The notes under the pieces are model-generated. The model saw only the letters and a program-made list of their open reading frames with translations, was not told the DNA's origin and did not search any database. 64,000 bases of DNA. Source: Parablautia sp. Marseille-Q6255. Lineage in GTDB: Bacteria; Bacillota; Clostridia; Lachnospirales; Lachnospiraceae. The stretch is from NCBI RefSeq assembly GCF_951230155.1, contig NZ_CATNVD010000008.1, positions 1 to 64,000 of the forward strand, in the 5' to 3' direction. Made by a program: the position numbers and the translations under genes. This document shows positions 39,531-47,973 of the stretch, in pieces (positions within the stretch are counted from its first letter, which is position 1; each line of letters opens with the position of its first letter).

Positions 39531-41514
39531 GCTGATCCTCCGAAATACTCATAAGAACATCCGGGACTACCTGGTTTATTTCCTTACACTGACGCTTTCG
39601 GTCAGTCTGTTTTATGCCTTTAACTCAATTTCCGATCAGCCGGCCTTTTCCAATATGGGAATGACCGGAACGCTCTTATACGACCAACTTGGCATACTGT
39701 TGTCGGCGCTTTCTGTTGTCATTGCGGTAGTATTGGCTTTCCTGATTATTTATGCCAACCAGTTTCTTTTGAAACGCCGCAAAAAGGAATTGGGCGTATA
39801 TATGACGCTCGGTATGAAAAAAGGGCGTATTTCCAGACTGTTTGCCGGTGAAACACTCTGTGTTGGTGTCGTTGCTTTGGCTTCTGGCTTGATTCTTGGG
39901 TTTCTCTTTTCGCAGGGACTTTCTTTGATTGCATTAAAGCTCTTTGCGATTGAACTGGATAAATTTCAAATCGTATTTTCTGCCGGAGCATTTCGACAGA
40001 CGGTACTTTGCTTTGCGATTATCTTCTTTATCGTTATGCTTTTTAATGTGTGGTCTGTAACGAATGTCAAATTAATCGACTTATTGACAGCCAGCAGAAA
40101 GAACGAAAGCATAAAAGCAGAAAATCGTGTTTTACCAATCTGCCTGTTTGTACTTTCTCTGATCTGTATAGGGATTTCCGCTGTGTTGTTCAATAAAAAC
40201 GGAATACTGCCATCTCGTGAAAACATGTCTTTTCAGATTGCGGGAGTGGCTTTGGTTGTTGGAACTTTTCTGCTATTCCATTCATTATCCACTGTTTTCA
40301 TCCAGGTGGTAAGAGCCGGTAAAGAGTTCTATTTGAAAGGTTTGAATACATTCCTTGTATGCCAAATCAGCAGTAAAATCCGCACGAATTATTTTGTGGT
40401 GACAATTATTTGTGGTCTGCTGACCATTACCATCTGCGCTGTATCCATCGGAGCAAGTACAGCTCTTGCAATGAATGAATTGTCAAAAGCTGCAACTCCC
40501 TATGATTTGAATGTTCTTTCTAATGTTTCTATTGATGGCGACAATGATATTGCAGAGTATCTTGCCACACAAGATGTTATAATGAGTGACTATGCCGAAG
40601 ATATGGAGCAAATCAGCATTTATGAGGCTGACATGACCTATGCAGAGCTATTTGAAGGTCAGAATGTCGAGCTGTGGCCGATTGACGAAAAAATTCCCGA
40701 TAGCAGAGTTTCCGTAATGACCGTTTCAGATTTTAACCGTGCTTTAGTTATGCAGGGTAAAAAGCCAATCATGCTGAACAATGACGAATATTTGTTAAAC
40801 TGTAATTACAATGGAACATATCAACATGTTTCAGCGGCTCTACAAAGTCATTCAGAAATTGTAATCGGCGGTACGACCTTACAGCGTGCATCCAATGAAG
40901 TTCTGCAAGAAACGTATTTTATGACTTCTGTTGGAAACAATGATCGCGGAACATTGATTGTCCCGGAGCATGTGGCAGCTGTCCTTGAAAAAGATGTTAA
41001 TGTGCTTTTGGTGCAATACAAACCGGATGTGGATTCCAATGAGATTCTACAAAAAATGATCCCCATTGGTTTGGACGAAACGCGTGGATATCGGTATGCA
41101 GAAAAGAACATGATGTACGAAATGTTCTACGGCCTTAATGCTTTGGTGAGTTTCCTTTGCTGCTATATCGGCTTGATCTTTTTGTTGATCTGTGCCGCTC
41201 TTTTGGCGCTGAAACAGCTCACGGAAACGACTGACAATATTTACCGATATGGCCTGCTGCAAAAGCTGGGAGCCAGACGCAGGCAAATCAACCGCACACT
41301 TTTTACGCAGACGGCTGTGTTCTTTGCAATTCCACTGACCGTTGCCGGGACATATTCGACCTTCCTGATCGGCAAAGCAATGACTGTCGTTGAGGAGTTT
41401 ATGAATATCCATATTTCAACAAACCTTGGTTTGACGATTATTCTTTTCCTTATTGTTTACGGGAGTTATTTTCTTGCGACCTATTTATCTTGCAAGAGCA
41501 TTGTTACAGAGTAA
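39517..41514 (+). CDS. BceB-type FtsX-family permease
   Basis: A 665-aa permease with ten expected helices. The N-terminal TM1 (about 18-36) is followed by a set near residues 60-290, with KRRKKELGVYMTLGMKKGRI as the cytoplasmic FtsX loop. A large extracellular domain of about 200 residues (about 335-535) precedes the last three helices, with the second FtsX motif YRYGLLQKLGARRRQINRTLF. This layout is typical of BceB-like peptide sensors/exporters. GGGAGGTG precedes ATG 39517. Confidence 0.92.
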   Translation: MTSFKLILRNTHKNIRDYLVYFLTLTLSVSLFYAFNSISDQPAFSNMGMTGTLLYDQLGILLSALSVVIAVVLAFLIIYANQFLLKRRKKELGVYMTLGMKKGRISRLFAGETLCVGVVALASGLILGFLFSQGLSLIALKLFAIELDKFQIVFSAGAFRQTVLCFAIIFFIVMLFNVWSVTNVKLIDLLTASRKNESIKAENRVLPICLFVLSLICIGISAVLFNKNGILPSRENMSFQIAGVALVVGTFLLFHSLSTVFIQVVRAGKEFYLKGLNTFLVCQISSKIRTNYFVVTIICGLLTITICAVSIGASTALAMNELSKAATPYDLNVLSNVSIDGDNDIAEYLATQDVIMSDYAEDMEQISIYEADMTYAELFEGQNVELWPIDEKIPDSRVSVMTVSDFNRALVMQGKKPIMLNNDEYLLNCNYNGTYQHVSAALQSHSEIVIGGTTLQRASNEVLQETYFMTSVGNNDRGTLIVPEHVAAVLEKDVNVLLVQYKPDVDSNEILQKMIPIGLDETRGYRYAEKNMMYEMFYGLNALVSFLCCYIGLIFLLICAALLALKQLTETTDNIYRYGLLQKLGARRRQINRTLFTQTAVFFAIPLTVAGTYSTFLIGKAMTVVEEFMNIHISTNLGLTIILFLIVYGSYFLATYLSCKSIVTE

Positions 41515-41534
41515 AAGAAATCGGCGGTGCAAAA

Positions 41535-41569
41535 AAGCAGGAGATCTTTTCATTTCAGATTTCCTGCTT
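41535..41569 (+). terminator. Weak terminator after the BceB-type gene
   Basis: AAGCAGGA (41535-41542) pairs with TCCTGCTT (41562-41569). It lies between convergent genes and has an A-run on its left, so it may also serve the minus-strand gene. Confidence 0.55.
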
Positions 41570-41599
41570 AATATAACTATGAAAATTTAAATTCCTTAT

Positions 41600-42331
41600 T
41601 TAAAATATAATTACAATTCCTGTTCGACAAGAACGATTATCATAGAATGATTGTATTTGTCCCCAGTCATAATAATATTCGACATCTCTCATACTCTTTT
41701 TGCTGGGCGTGCCTAAGCATTTCTTTAAAAACCTATTATTTTCTTCTTGTAACTTTTCTAAGGCTGTATCATTCACTGTCCCGTATTTCGTAGAATCTTT
41801 TTTGTCTGCCCGAACCAGTTCAATCTTTTTTACTTTTCCATGTCTTCCGTAGATTGTAACATAAAACTTCTTATAAAGCCATTTTAAAGGTTTCCTGGAA
41901 ATCAATATTGTATAAGAATACTCTGTTTGAGCAATCTTAAAATCAATTTCTTTAAATAGGGAAATATTTCCTTTGGGAGTAATTATATATTCCCCTATTT
42001 TTAACATATCTTCCTTTAGTTCATCCTTTATCTGGATAATCTCCATACGTACTATAAAAACAACATAGCCTTCACACATTACAACGGTAACTATTTTTGC
42101 CCATAATACATCTGGAACAAACATATTCCAGGCTATAAAAGGAAGCAGAGCTACTCCTATCGCAGTCACCAGTAGAAGCACTCTCCAAATATAATTTTTC
42201 TTTCTTTTTCCTTCATTGGTTAAATTTTCATCATAATAAAGATGACCTGGGGATTCGAATGAGTTTAATAGAAATTCCTTTAAAAATGACACCAGAACGG
42301 CTCCCCAAGAAGATTTCTTTTGTTCCTTCAT
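41600..42331 (-). CDS. Unknown protein with two membrane helices (243 aa)
   Basis: I do not recognise it. The N-terminal part is cytoplasmic, followed by two hydrophobic helices (about residues 50-70 and 77-96, WRVLLLVTAIGVALLPFIAW and the next). A soluble C-terminal domain of about 140 residues is rich in Lys, Tyr and Ile (ITPKGNISLFKEIDFKIAQT; KPLKWLYKKFYVTIYGRHGK). The layout resembles small PH-like or YcxB-like membrane proteins. The preferred ATG lies behind GAGGAG. It follows the 697-aa gene on the same strand. Confidence 0.6.
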   Translation of the reverse strand: MKEQKKSSWGAVLVSFLKEFLLNSFESPGHLYYDENLTNEGKRKKNYIWRVLLLVTAIGVALLPFIAWNMFVPDVLWAKIVTVVMCEGYVVFIVRMEIIQIKDELKEDMLKIGEYIITPKGNISLFKEIDFKIAQTEYSYTILISRKPLKWLYKKFYVTIYGRHGKVKKIELVRADKKDSTKYGTVNDTALEKLQEENNRFLKKCLGTPSKKSMRDVEYYYDWGQIQSFYDNRSCRTGIVIIF

Positions 42332-42405
42332 ATTACACAATCTCCTCTGATATATGGTTGTTTATAAGGACATCCTTAAATAATTCTATCTTTTATGAAA
42401 TTTAA

Positions 42406-44499
42406 TTATTCTGTTGACGGCATATGAATACCCAGAAAAACCACGCCAAAAGGACTTTCTCTATGGCAAATTTCCAATGGTTCACTGTTCATAGCCATCT
42501 CATATACTTTTTCAGTAACTACAAGGTCTGTTTCTTCCCCGTTATCCATCACAATAGTCAATGTGTAATCATCATCATCTACATCCGGATCTTCTGCATG
42601 GCTATCCACAATAACAGCTGGATAATGCTGGGCCGGGCCAATAAGAGCTGCATTTACACAGTAATGAAGTCCACAGGCAATGGACAGCCCAACCACTCCC
42701 ATATACAACCCTGCGGCTACCCGATTCCGCTTCGGCGAACGAAGAACTTGCAGCACAACCAATACTATGGTGATAGACAGTATCCGAATTAGCCATCCCC
42801 AGTTGCCATCTGCCTCCCGAAGCACCAAATCGCCCCAGATGTCACTAACTTGCCAGAAATAAGTATATCCTATTAACAAGCAAATAATCAGCGGGACATG
42901 GATGTGCATGGCTCTCCACTCTGGTGTTGCGTTCTGCGGTTTGTCTCCAAAGGAGAGTACAGGCGCGAACACCAAACAAAATAAAAGAAATGGAACAGGA
43001 GCAAGTGCACCAATTTTCATAACCGCAGTAAACTTTGCATCAGCGAAAAGATATAGCGGAATAGGAACAAGAACGCCAATGGCAAACAATACAATAACAA
43101 CCCACAATCCGATCCGGATACTTTTGATATGGTCATGCCAGTGAGTGTGGTACTCCTCCCGCCATTGGACGGTGTTCTCCTGCTGTTCCTCTTGTCTGGT
43201 TTGTTTTTCCATCGCAGGAGTCAATGTTGCAGCAAGATGGGTACTTTCGAGCCACTCTGCAAACCGTGGGATACCCCGCATATTTGTTTCGATAGATACC
43301 AGCTTTTTTCCGTCCTTGTTCCGCAGATGAATGGAACGGTTGGCTGTCAGCCGAACGGAGGCTACCTGCCCCGGCGCAAATTCCCGTTTTCTTCCCCAGC
43401 TGCTGATGTACAAAATAGAGTTATCCTGGAATACGGACAAAGACCGGTTGCGCCCGGCCAAAATCATCCATACTCCCATAAGAAAAAGCGGCACGCCGGG
43501 AACTGTCACAAAGGCAGTGACATCTGGTTCAAAGGGTGGCGTCCCGGCCACAATGACACCCATGAGGGTCAGAACAAATCCAAGCACCCAGACAATTACG
43601 CCAAGGACCGTGACTACCATCCGCTCCCGTACGATCACCAGCGGCTGCTGGGTTTCTTCCGGTTCGACATGGCGGCACAGTAGCAGTGTCAGACCGAATC
43701 CAAGCAGGTAGAGAAGAATCCCCACACCGGTCCACACGCCCGCCATGTCCAGCGGCTCATTCCCGTCGGGAATAAAAATCAGCGGGAGCAGGAGCAGAGC
43801 AAAAGCGATGGTAATACCGCCAGTAATCATACATGGCCACTTGCTTCCGGGGGTTGGCAGATCATGGGGCGGTTCCAGAGGCTTTGGGGGAGCATATTCC
43901 GTCTGAACAGCCGCTAACTTCGGCGGTTGTTCCAGCACATGGGCGCAGTGAGGACATTGGGCTACATACGCCATCTCACAGCTGTGACCTTTCCCGCCCA
44001 TGGGCAAGGGCTGGCCGCAGGCAGGGCAGATCCAGCAGCGCTGGAAGATCTTTTTTTGCATTTGTTTTAGTATCAGGAGAGACGCTGCCGGAAGAAGAAG
44101 GATCAACAAAAACAGCCAGGGACTGTTCCAAGCGATCAGACCAATCATCAAAAGGGTAAAGCACATCGCTGTTCCAATCGGAAAGCGGCTTCCCATCTTG
44201 GCGGCCTGCTTTGTGGCGGCAATGTAGGTTTCGTTTCCCTGCTTCATACCTGCGTGCTGAAGATCCAGTAAAAATGCCTCAATCAGTTCATACAGATCGT
44301 CTGGGTCATCCACATATTCACTGGTAAATTGGTCATACAGATTTCCGTTTACATATAGCTTTGCGCCAGATTGCCTTACCTCGACCTTGCAGTAGAGCCG
44401 GTTCAGGGTCAGACTGTCTCCGGAAAAATCCAGCTGATACTGGGGATATTGCGCTTTTAGACGCTCATACAATTTTTGGAGTTCGTTTTCTTGATACAT
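42406..44499 (-). CDS. Unknown large membrane protein with zinc ribbon (697 aa)
   Basis: I do not recognise the family. An N-terminal soluble domain of about 105 residues precedes two helices (about 120-160). Next come a zinc-ribbon-like segment CPACGQPLPMGGKGHSCEMAYVAQCPHCAHVL (near residues 175-206, four CxxC-type cysteines plus others) and helices near 225-250, 257-282 and 294-320. A PH-like soluble part (about 345-430) and five or more further helices follow, ending in a short acidic domain. AAAGGAG precedes ATG 44499 (complement). The larger GC content than the neighbouring bce genes suggests a separate origin. Confidence 0.65.
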   Translation of the reverse strand: MYQENELQKLYERLKAQYPQYQLDFSGDSLTLNRLYCKVEVRQSGAKLYVNGNLYDQFTSEYVDDPDDLYELIEAFLLDLQHAGMKQGNETYIAATKQAAKMGSRFPIGTAMCFTLLMIGLIAWNSPWLFLLILLLPAASLLILKQMQKKIFQRCWICPACGQPLPMGGKGHSCEMAYVAQCPHCAHVLEQPPKLAAVQTEYAPPKPLEPPHDLPTPGSKWPCMITGGITIAFALLLLPLIFIPDGNEPLDMAGVWTGVGILLYLLGFGLTLLLCRHVEPEETQQPLVIVRERMVVTVLGVIVWVLGFVLTLMGVIVAGTPPFEPDVTAFVTVPGVPLFLMGVWMILAGRNRSLSVFQDNSILYISSWGRKREFAPGQVASVRLTANRSIHLRNKDGKKLVSIETNMRGIPRFAEWLESTHLAATLTPAMEKQTRQEEQQENTVQWREEYHTHWHDHIKSIRIGLWVVIVLFAIGVLVPIPLYLFADAKFTAVMKIGALAPVPFLLFCLVFAPVLSFGDKPQNATPEWRAMHIHVPLIICLLIGYTYFWQVSDIWGDLVLREADGNWGWLIRILSITIVLVVLQVLRSPKRNRVAAGLYMGVVGLSIACGLHYCVNAALIGPAQHYPAVIVDSHAEDPDVDDDDYTLTIVMDNGEETDLVVTEKVYEMAMNSEPLEICHRESPFGVVFLGIHMPSTE

Positions 44500-44694
44500 A
44501 AGTAATCTCCTTTAAGTAAGGGGTTGATGTCCAGATTTTCTTCCTGTATAGCAAACCCATAGACTTTTTTAGGTTTCCAGCAATATGGAAAGTGCAGGGA
44601 CCATCAGTTCATAAAATGTCATTTCAGTACCTCTGTTAAAAAAGACAGCTACTAAGAAAAAGCGATTGTCAAATTGTCATATCTATATGCAAAC

Positions 44695-44723
44695 ATTATA
44701 GCAGTTGCCTGTTTTTTCGTCAT
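44695..44723 (-). promoter_or_regulatory. Possible promoter of the 697-aa membrane protein gene
   Basis: On the minus strand ATGACG (44723-44718) and TATAAT (44700-44695) are 17 nt apart. It predicts a leader of about 190 nt. Confidence 0.45.
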
Positions 44724-44786
44724 CACTTTTCTACTATACAACTGGGGATTAAATGGTGAATAGCCATACCAGGATTTTGCAAAAAG

Positions 44787-44828
44787 AAAACCGACGCATG
44801 ATTGCTTTACGCTCAATACATCGGTTTT
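44787..44828 (-). terminator. Terminator of the toxin-antitoxin operon
   Basis: AAAACCGA (44787-44794) pairs with TCGGTTTT (44821-44828), with partial pairing inside. On the minus strand it is followed by TTTTCTTTTT. It lies about 40 nt after the toxin stop. Confidence 0.75.
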
Positions 44829-44870
44829 TTCATCGGACCTTGACGGTCATATTCAGCTGCGGCAGACTGT

Positions 44871-45161
44871 TCATTTGCCGAACAAGTCGCTGTGTGTGCC
44901 GGTGCGAGCCAGCGTCAGCACCAGAACATCACCCTCTATGCGGTAGACAAGCAGCCAGTCCGGGAGAATATGACATTCCCGATGCCCTGCCCAATCGCCG
45001 GACAAGTCATGGTCACGGTTCTTATCCGGCAGCGGTTCGCCCATCGCCAGCAATGCCACGACCTGCTCCAGAAGTTCGATCTTCAAGCCACGCTTTATGG
45101 CTCGTTTGTAGTCTTTTTTGAAACTGGTCGTGTACTTGACGGTATATTTGGTTTCTTTCAT
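44871..45161 (-). CDS. YafQ/RelE-family toxin (mRNA interferase)
   Basis: A 96-aa type II toxin. YafQ/RelE toxins cut mRNA in the ribosomal A site. Sequence features are the YTTSFKKDYKRAIKRG helix, LPDKNRDHDLSGDWAGHRECHI, and the C-terminal LVYRIEGDVLVLTLARTGTHSDLF, containing the catalytic-type His residues and Arg seen in YafQ. The start ATG overlaps the antitoxin stop by ATGA, so toxin translation is coupled to antitoxin. Confidence 0.92.
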   Translation of the reverse strand: MKETKYTVKYTTSFKKDYKRAIKRGLKIELLEQVVALLAMGEPLPDKNRDHDLSGDWAGHRECHILPDWLLVYRIEGDVLVLTLARTGTHSDLFGK

Positions 45162-45436
45162 CTTTTCAGGTCAGCAAACAACTCGTCAAGGTCATTGTAG
45201 CCCTTTACAGACGGGGCTTTTGCAATCCTTTCCGCTTCCAGCATGGCAGCAACCGTTTCTTTGTTCGGCTGTTCCAGCCTTACCTCAAAGGGAATGCCGC
45301 CTTCACGAAGCGACTGGCGCACAAAGATGTTAAACGCCGTAGTCAGGTTCATGCCAAGTTCCGAAAACAGTGCGTCCGCCTGCGCTTTCAAATCTGCGTC
45401 CATGCGGATACTGATGTTTGTGGTCTTTCCAGCCAT
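45158..45436 (-). CDS. RelB/DinJ-family antitoxin
   Basis: A 92-aa antitoxin. The N-terminal ribbon-helix-helix (MAGKTTNISIRMDADLKAQA, FSELGMNLTTAFNIFVRQSL) binds DNA, and the C-terminal acidic tail (NDLDELFADLKR) neutralises the toxin. ATG 45436 (complement) follows AAAGGGG. It is first in the operon, as usual, and its upstream region has repeated sites that it may bind. Confidence 0.93.
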   Translation of the reverse strand: MAGKTTNISIRMDADLKAQADALFSELGMNLTTAFNIFVRQSLREGGIPFEVRLEQPNKETVAAMLEAERIAKAPSVKGYNDLDELFADLKR

Positions 45437-45460
45437 ACGATCAACCCCTTTCTGCTGGTA

Positions 45461-45507
45461 ATTATAGTATATGCCATTTGCACGAAGAAAACAATATTTT
45501 GCACGAA
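45461..45507 (-). promoter_or_regulatory. Promoter and repeated operator of the toxin-antitoxin operon
   Basis: The minus-strand -10 TATAAT is at 45466-45461. TTTGCACGAA (plus strand) occurs at 45477-45486 and 45498-45507, exactly 21 bp apart (two helical turns), covering the -35 region. This arrangement suits repression by a ribbon-helix-helix antitoxin. Confidence 0.65.
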
Positions 45508-45773
45508 TATTTAACAATAAATTCATTCAATAATAAAAGGACTGATCTATCATAGGTAGTGCTTCCGGTTATGATTTCATCAAATACAGAACCACGATTT
45601 TGTTTTGCGATCCGCAAATCTTTCAGTTTTCCAAGACTCATCAGATGATGAAAGTCCAATTTGGAAAAGCCAATTACTAACTCTGCGGTTTTTCCCTTTC
45701 GGCCAATCACGATCCGATATTGTATCTCCAACAATTTCTCAAATGCTTTTGCGCACTTTTGTAATTTATCCAT
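45462..45773 (-). pseudogene. Truncated PBECR4-like nuclease-domain gene
   Basis: A 103-codon frame beginning MDKLQKCAKAFEKLLEIQY (ATG 45773, complement, behind AGAGG). Its first ~65 residues, including IVIGRKGKTAELVIGFSKLDFHHLMSLGKLKDL, resemble the PBECR4 domain, a family of toxin-like nuclease domains of mobile elements. After about RSVLLLLNEF the frame runs into a 17-bp repeat (45515-45531) and the toxin-antitoxin promoter, so the C-terminus is probably junk. I regard it as a 3'-truncated remnant. Confidence 0.5.
45515..45531 (+). repeat. 17-bp direct repeat, copy 1
   Basis: CAATAAATTCATTCAAT, identical to 45994-46010. It marks the junction where the PBECR4-like frame loses homology. Confidence 0.9.
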
Positions 45774-45993
45774 AAAACCTCTCTGTCCATAAAGAAAGCC
45801 GCCCTGCAATGCAAGGCGGCTTTGAGCATTTTCTTTCGGCTTTGCAGCCTACTCCGGTTTGAGGTTACTGCACAACCCCTACTGAAAACTCTGCATAACA
45901 AGGCATCCCGGTACGCTGTTATGCTTCAACGCTTTGGCAGACACACGCCGTTGCCCACCTTATACTATTTATATGCAACTTCAGAAAATATGT

Positions 45994-46010
45994 CAATAAA
46001 TTCATTCAAT
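45994..46010 (+). repeat. 17-bp direct repeat, copy 2
   Basis: Identical to 45515-45531. The 462 bp between the copies contain the PBECR4-like remnant, consistent with an inserted or deleted block. Confidence 0.9.
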
Positions 46011-46043
46011 GAGGTTACCGGTTATCCTTGCAGAAGCTGCGTT

Positions 46044-46132
46044 TTCTGTATCATGTCATTCCTCCTGCCTGTCGTGGTCGCTGTGGCTGATTGCGCATGG
46101 CATCTCGACTGTCGCCTCTTTTTGGGGTATAA
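46044..46132 (+). repeat. 89-bp direct repeat, copy 1
   Basis: Starts TTCTGTATCATGTCATTCC and ends GGGGTATAA. It is 87/89 identical to 47849-47937. Here it leads into no intact gene. Confidence 0.93.
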
Positions 46133-46253
46133 AGCGAAAGCGGGATGTTCCGGTTTTGTTTTGGGTGTTCGCAGAGGAACTGGAGCTGATCCATCAAAAG
46201 ATGCAGCAATAACTTGAATCAGTTGACTCGCAAAGTGCATGAGACGGGGGGTT

Positions 46254-46406
46254 ATGATGCTTTTTCTTTTTGCCAGTATCCTTGTCTTTTGCCTGTCTCT
46301 ACCGGATAATATGAGTAACCCGATGGGGTTGCCGCTGGCTGCGATCTGGCTGCTGGGCAAGGTGCAGAGTTTGAAATTTGCGATCCAGGATTGGGTGTAT
46401 GGGTAA
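46254..46406 (+). CDS. Possible small hydrophobic protein or remnant (50 aa)
   Basis: A 50-codon frame starting MMLFLFASILVFCLSLPDN, with a hydrophobic N-terminus and a second part MGLPLAAIWLLGKVQSLKF. GGGGGG precedes the ATG. It sits in a region of gene debris, has no recognised family and may be non-coding. Confidence 0.25.
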   Translation: MMLFLFASILVFCLSLPDNMSNPMGLPLAAIWLLGKVQSLKFAIQDWVYG

Positions 46407-46432
46407 ATGATGTGAATATAATTTGGAATGAA

Positions 46433-46476
46433 AAGAAGCAGGACAATGGGAGATGAGACCCAATGCCCTGCTTCTT
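46433..46476 (-). terminator. Terminator after the AlbA_2 ATP-binding remnant
   Basis: AAGAAGCAGG (46433-46442) pairs with CCTGCTTCTT (46467-46476), with an inner TGGG/CCCA pairing. On the minus strand it is followed by TTTTC. Confidence 0.75.
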
Positions 46477-46478
46477 GG

Positions 46479-47804
46479 TTATTTGGAATGAACGGTAGAG
46501 TATTTCTGGTTTTTGCTTTTGGGTTTGTCTGGAAACATCATTTCAAGTTTACCAGAAGATAATAAAGGCTTGAGGTAATATTTGCTGAAGTGAGAACGAC
46601 TGGAAACATCAATATATGCTTGCATTTCATCTCGACTTTTAGGGTCTGCACAAAATTCCAATAGCAAGTTTTGCTTGCTGATCACAGATGTATCATGTGC
46701 TGTCTCATGTGCGGCATCATGTACGGAAGCACCGCACATGATGTAGTTTACATTTTTCAAGATGACCCTGAAATCTATTGCTGTCGAGAAAAATTCCGGT
46801 TTATATGTTTCTGAATATCCAGGTAGTTTTTCAGTTTCACTGACGATTTTGCGCAGACCACTTCCACGGCGTTCCATGTATTTCATGCGGTGGAACAGGT
46901 CAGCAATCACAGGGTTTCGTCGCATTGAACGGATACTATAAATATCGTATTCCTGAATTGATCCGCCGCCAAACATACCGCCAGGAGATGTGATTTCCAC
47001 CCGATCATCAAACATATCAATATGGACTTCGCTGCCAAGCACAATATAATCACGATGGATAAGCGCATTAACAAGAGCCTCTGTCACAGCTCGTTCAGCA
47101 TAATCCGGCTTGTCTACACGATACTGTGCCTCTTTGATAAAACGGACTTTGGAATTATTGCGAATAAATTCACTGCCGCTTTTCAGTAGATAAATCAGAT
47201 TCCCTTCGTATTCTTTATCGTCCAACGCATCATCAAAGATAGAGCCTTTTTCCAAGCCATTCCACCGGGTACAGAATATACGGGAGTTATAAACTGTGTG
47301 CTGATCGGTCATGAGCTTTCCGGCATTGGTCAAGAACCCATTTTTGTCAGCCAAACCGAAGGAGACATAATCGGATGGCTCAAAGCGGAGGCCGGTTCGT
47401 TCCAGATAGGTTGCCTCCAGGAGTGTGAAGCTGTAATCCTTTTTCACAGCTTCTGTTGTTAAGGTGTCAAAGGACTGATTGGTTCCCTTTAAGATCAGTT
47501 CATTCACAATGTAATCCGGTGCAATTACGCTTTCATTTCCAACACGGATATATGCTTCCATCACGCCGTCTGCCTTGTAATAATATGGGGTACTGCGACC
47601 AGAAGAAATTTCCAGTGCCAATAAATTTTTACCATCTTCCTGTAAAGGCTTCAAGGTAAACTGAGGTAATGGTGTGATTCGTTCTTTTATTAAGCGGCTG
47701 ATGGCTTCAGCATCTTTTTGAACATCGGAAAGTCCAACTGGATTCCGGTTGTCAGAGATACCAAAGAATAAGGTGCCGCCAATTCCGTTAGAAAAAGCAC
47801 TCAC
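46479..47804 (-). pseudogene. AlbA_2/ATP-binding (schlafen-like) protein gene lacking its 5' end
   Basis: A frame of 441 codons. It starts inside the AlbA_2 domain at SAFSNGIGGTLFFGISD, where family members normally have 40-50 more residues upstream. The C-terminal ATPase-like region has AVTEALVNALIHRDY (near 240) and RRGSGLRKIV, which match the HATPase_c_4 part. Upstream codons (SWLKSV) still read in frame to about 47848, then meet a stop inside copy 2 of the 89-bp repeat. The GTG at 47804 has no ribosome binding site. I infer a 5' truncation at the repeat junction. Confidence 0.75.
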
Positions 47805-47848
47805 GCTTTTCAGCCAGCTATCAACTGAAAAGTGTCCAAAAAGACAAG

Positions 47849-47937
47849 TTCTGTATCATGTCATTCCTCCTGCCTGTCGTGGTCGCTGTGGCTGATTGCG
47901 CATGGCATCTCGACTATCGCCTCTTTTTGTGGTATAA
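47849..47937 (+). repeat. 89-bp direct repeat, copy 2, containing a promoter
   Basis: 87/89 identical to 46044-46132. This copy carries the -35 and nearly the whole -10 of the TetM-like fusion gene. It abuts the broken end of the AlbA_2 gene. Confidence 0.93.
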
Positions 47938-47938
47938 T
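47910..47938 (+). promoter_or_regulatory. Promoter of the GTPase-NYN fusion gene
   Basis: TCGACT (47910-47915) and TATAAT (47933-47938) with 17 nt spacing. The equivalent site in repeat copy 1 reads TATAAA. Transcript start is expected near 47945, giving a leader of about 30 nt. Confidence 0.6.
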
Positions 47939-47973
47939 CCAGCATTATGTGACCATGGAAGGAGGCATTTTTT

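Larger units (their letters stand above)
44500..44870. other. Intergenic region between the 697-aa gene and the toxin gene
   Basis: About 370 nt with the promoter and leader of the 697-aa gene (minus strand) and the terminator of the toxin-antitoxin operon. No coding sequence is supported. Confidence 0.5.
45774..46478. other. Mosaic non-coding region with gene remnants
   Basis: About 700 nt with no intact recognised gene. It holds the hairpin AAAGCCGCC/GGCGGCTTT at 45795-45823, the second 17-bp repeat, copy 1 of the 89-bp repeat, and the decayed-looking frame around 46133-46230 ending AEELELIHQKMQQ. Then come the weak small frame at 46254-46406 and a minus-strand terminator. Probably debris of one or more mobile elements. 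Confidence 0.6.
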
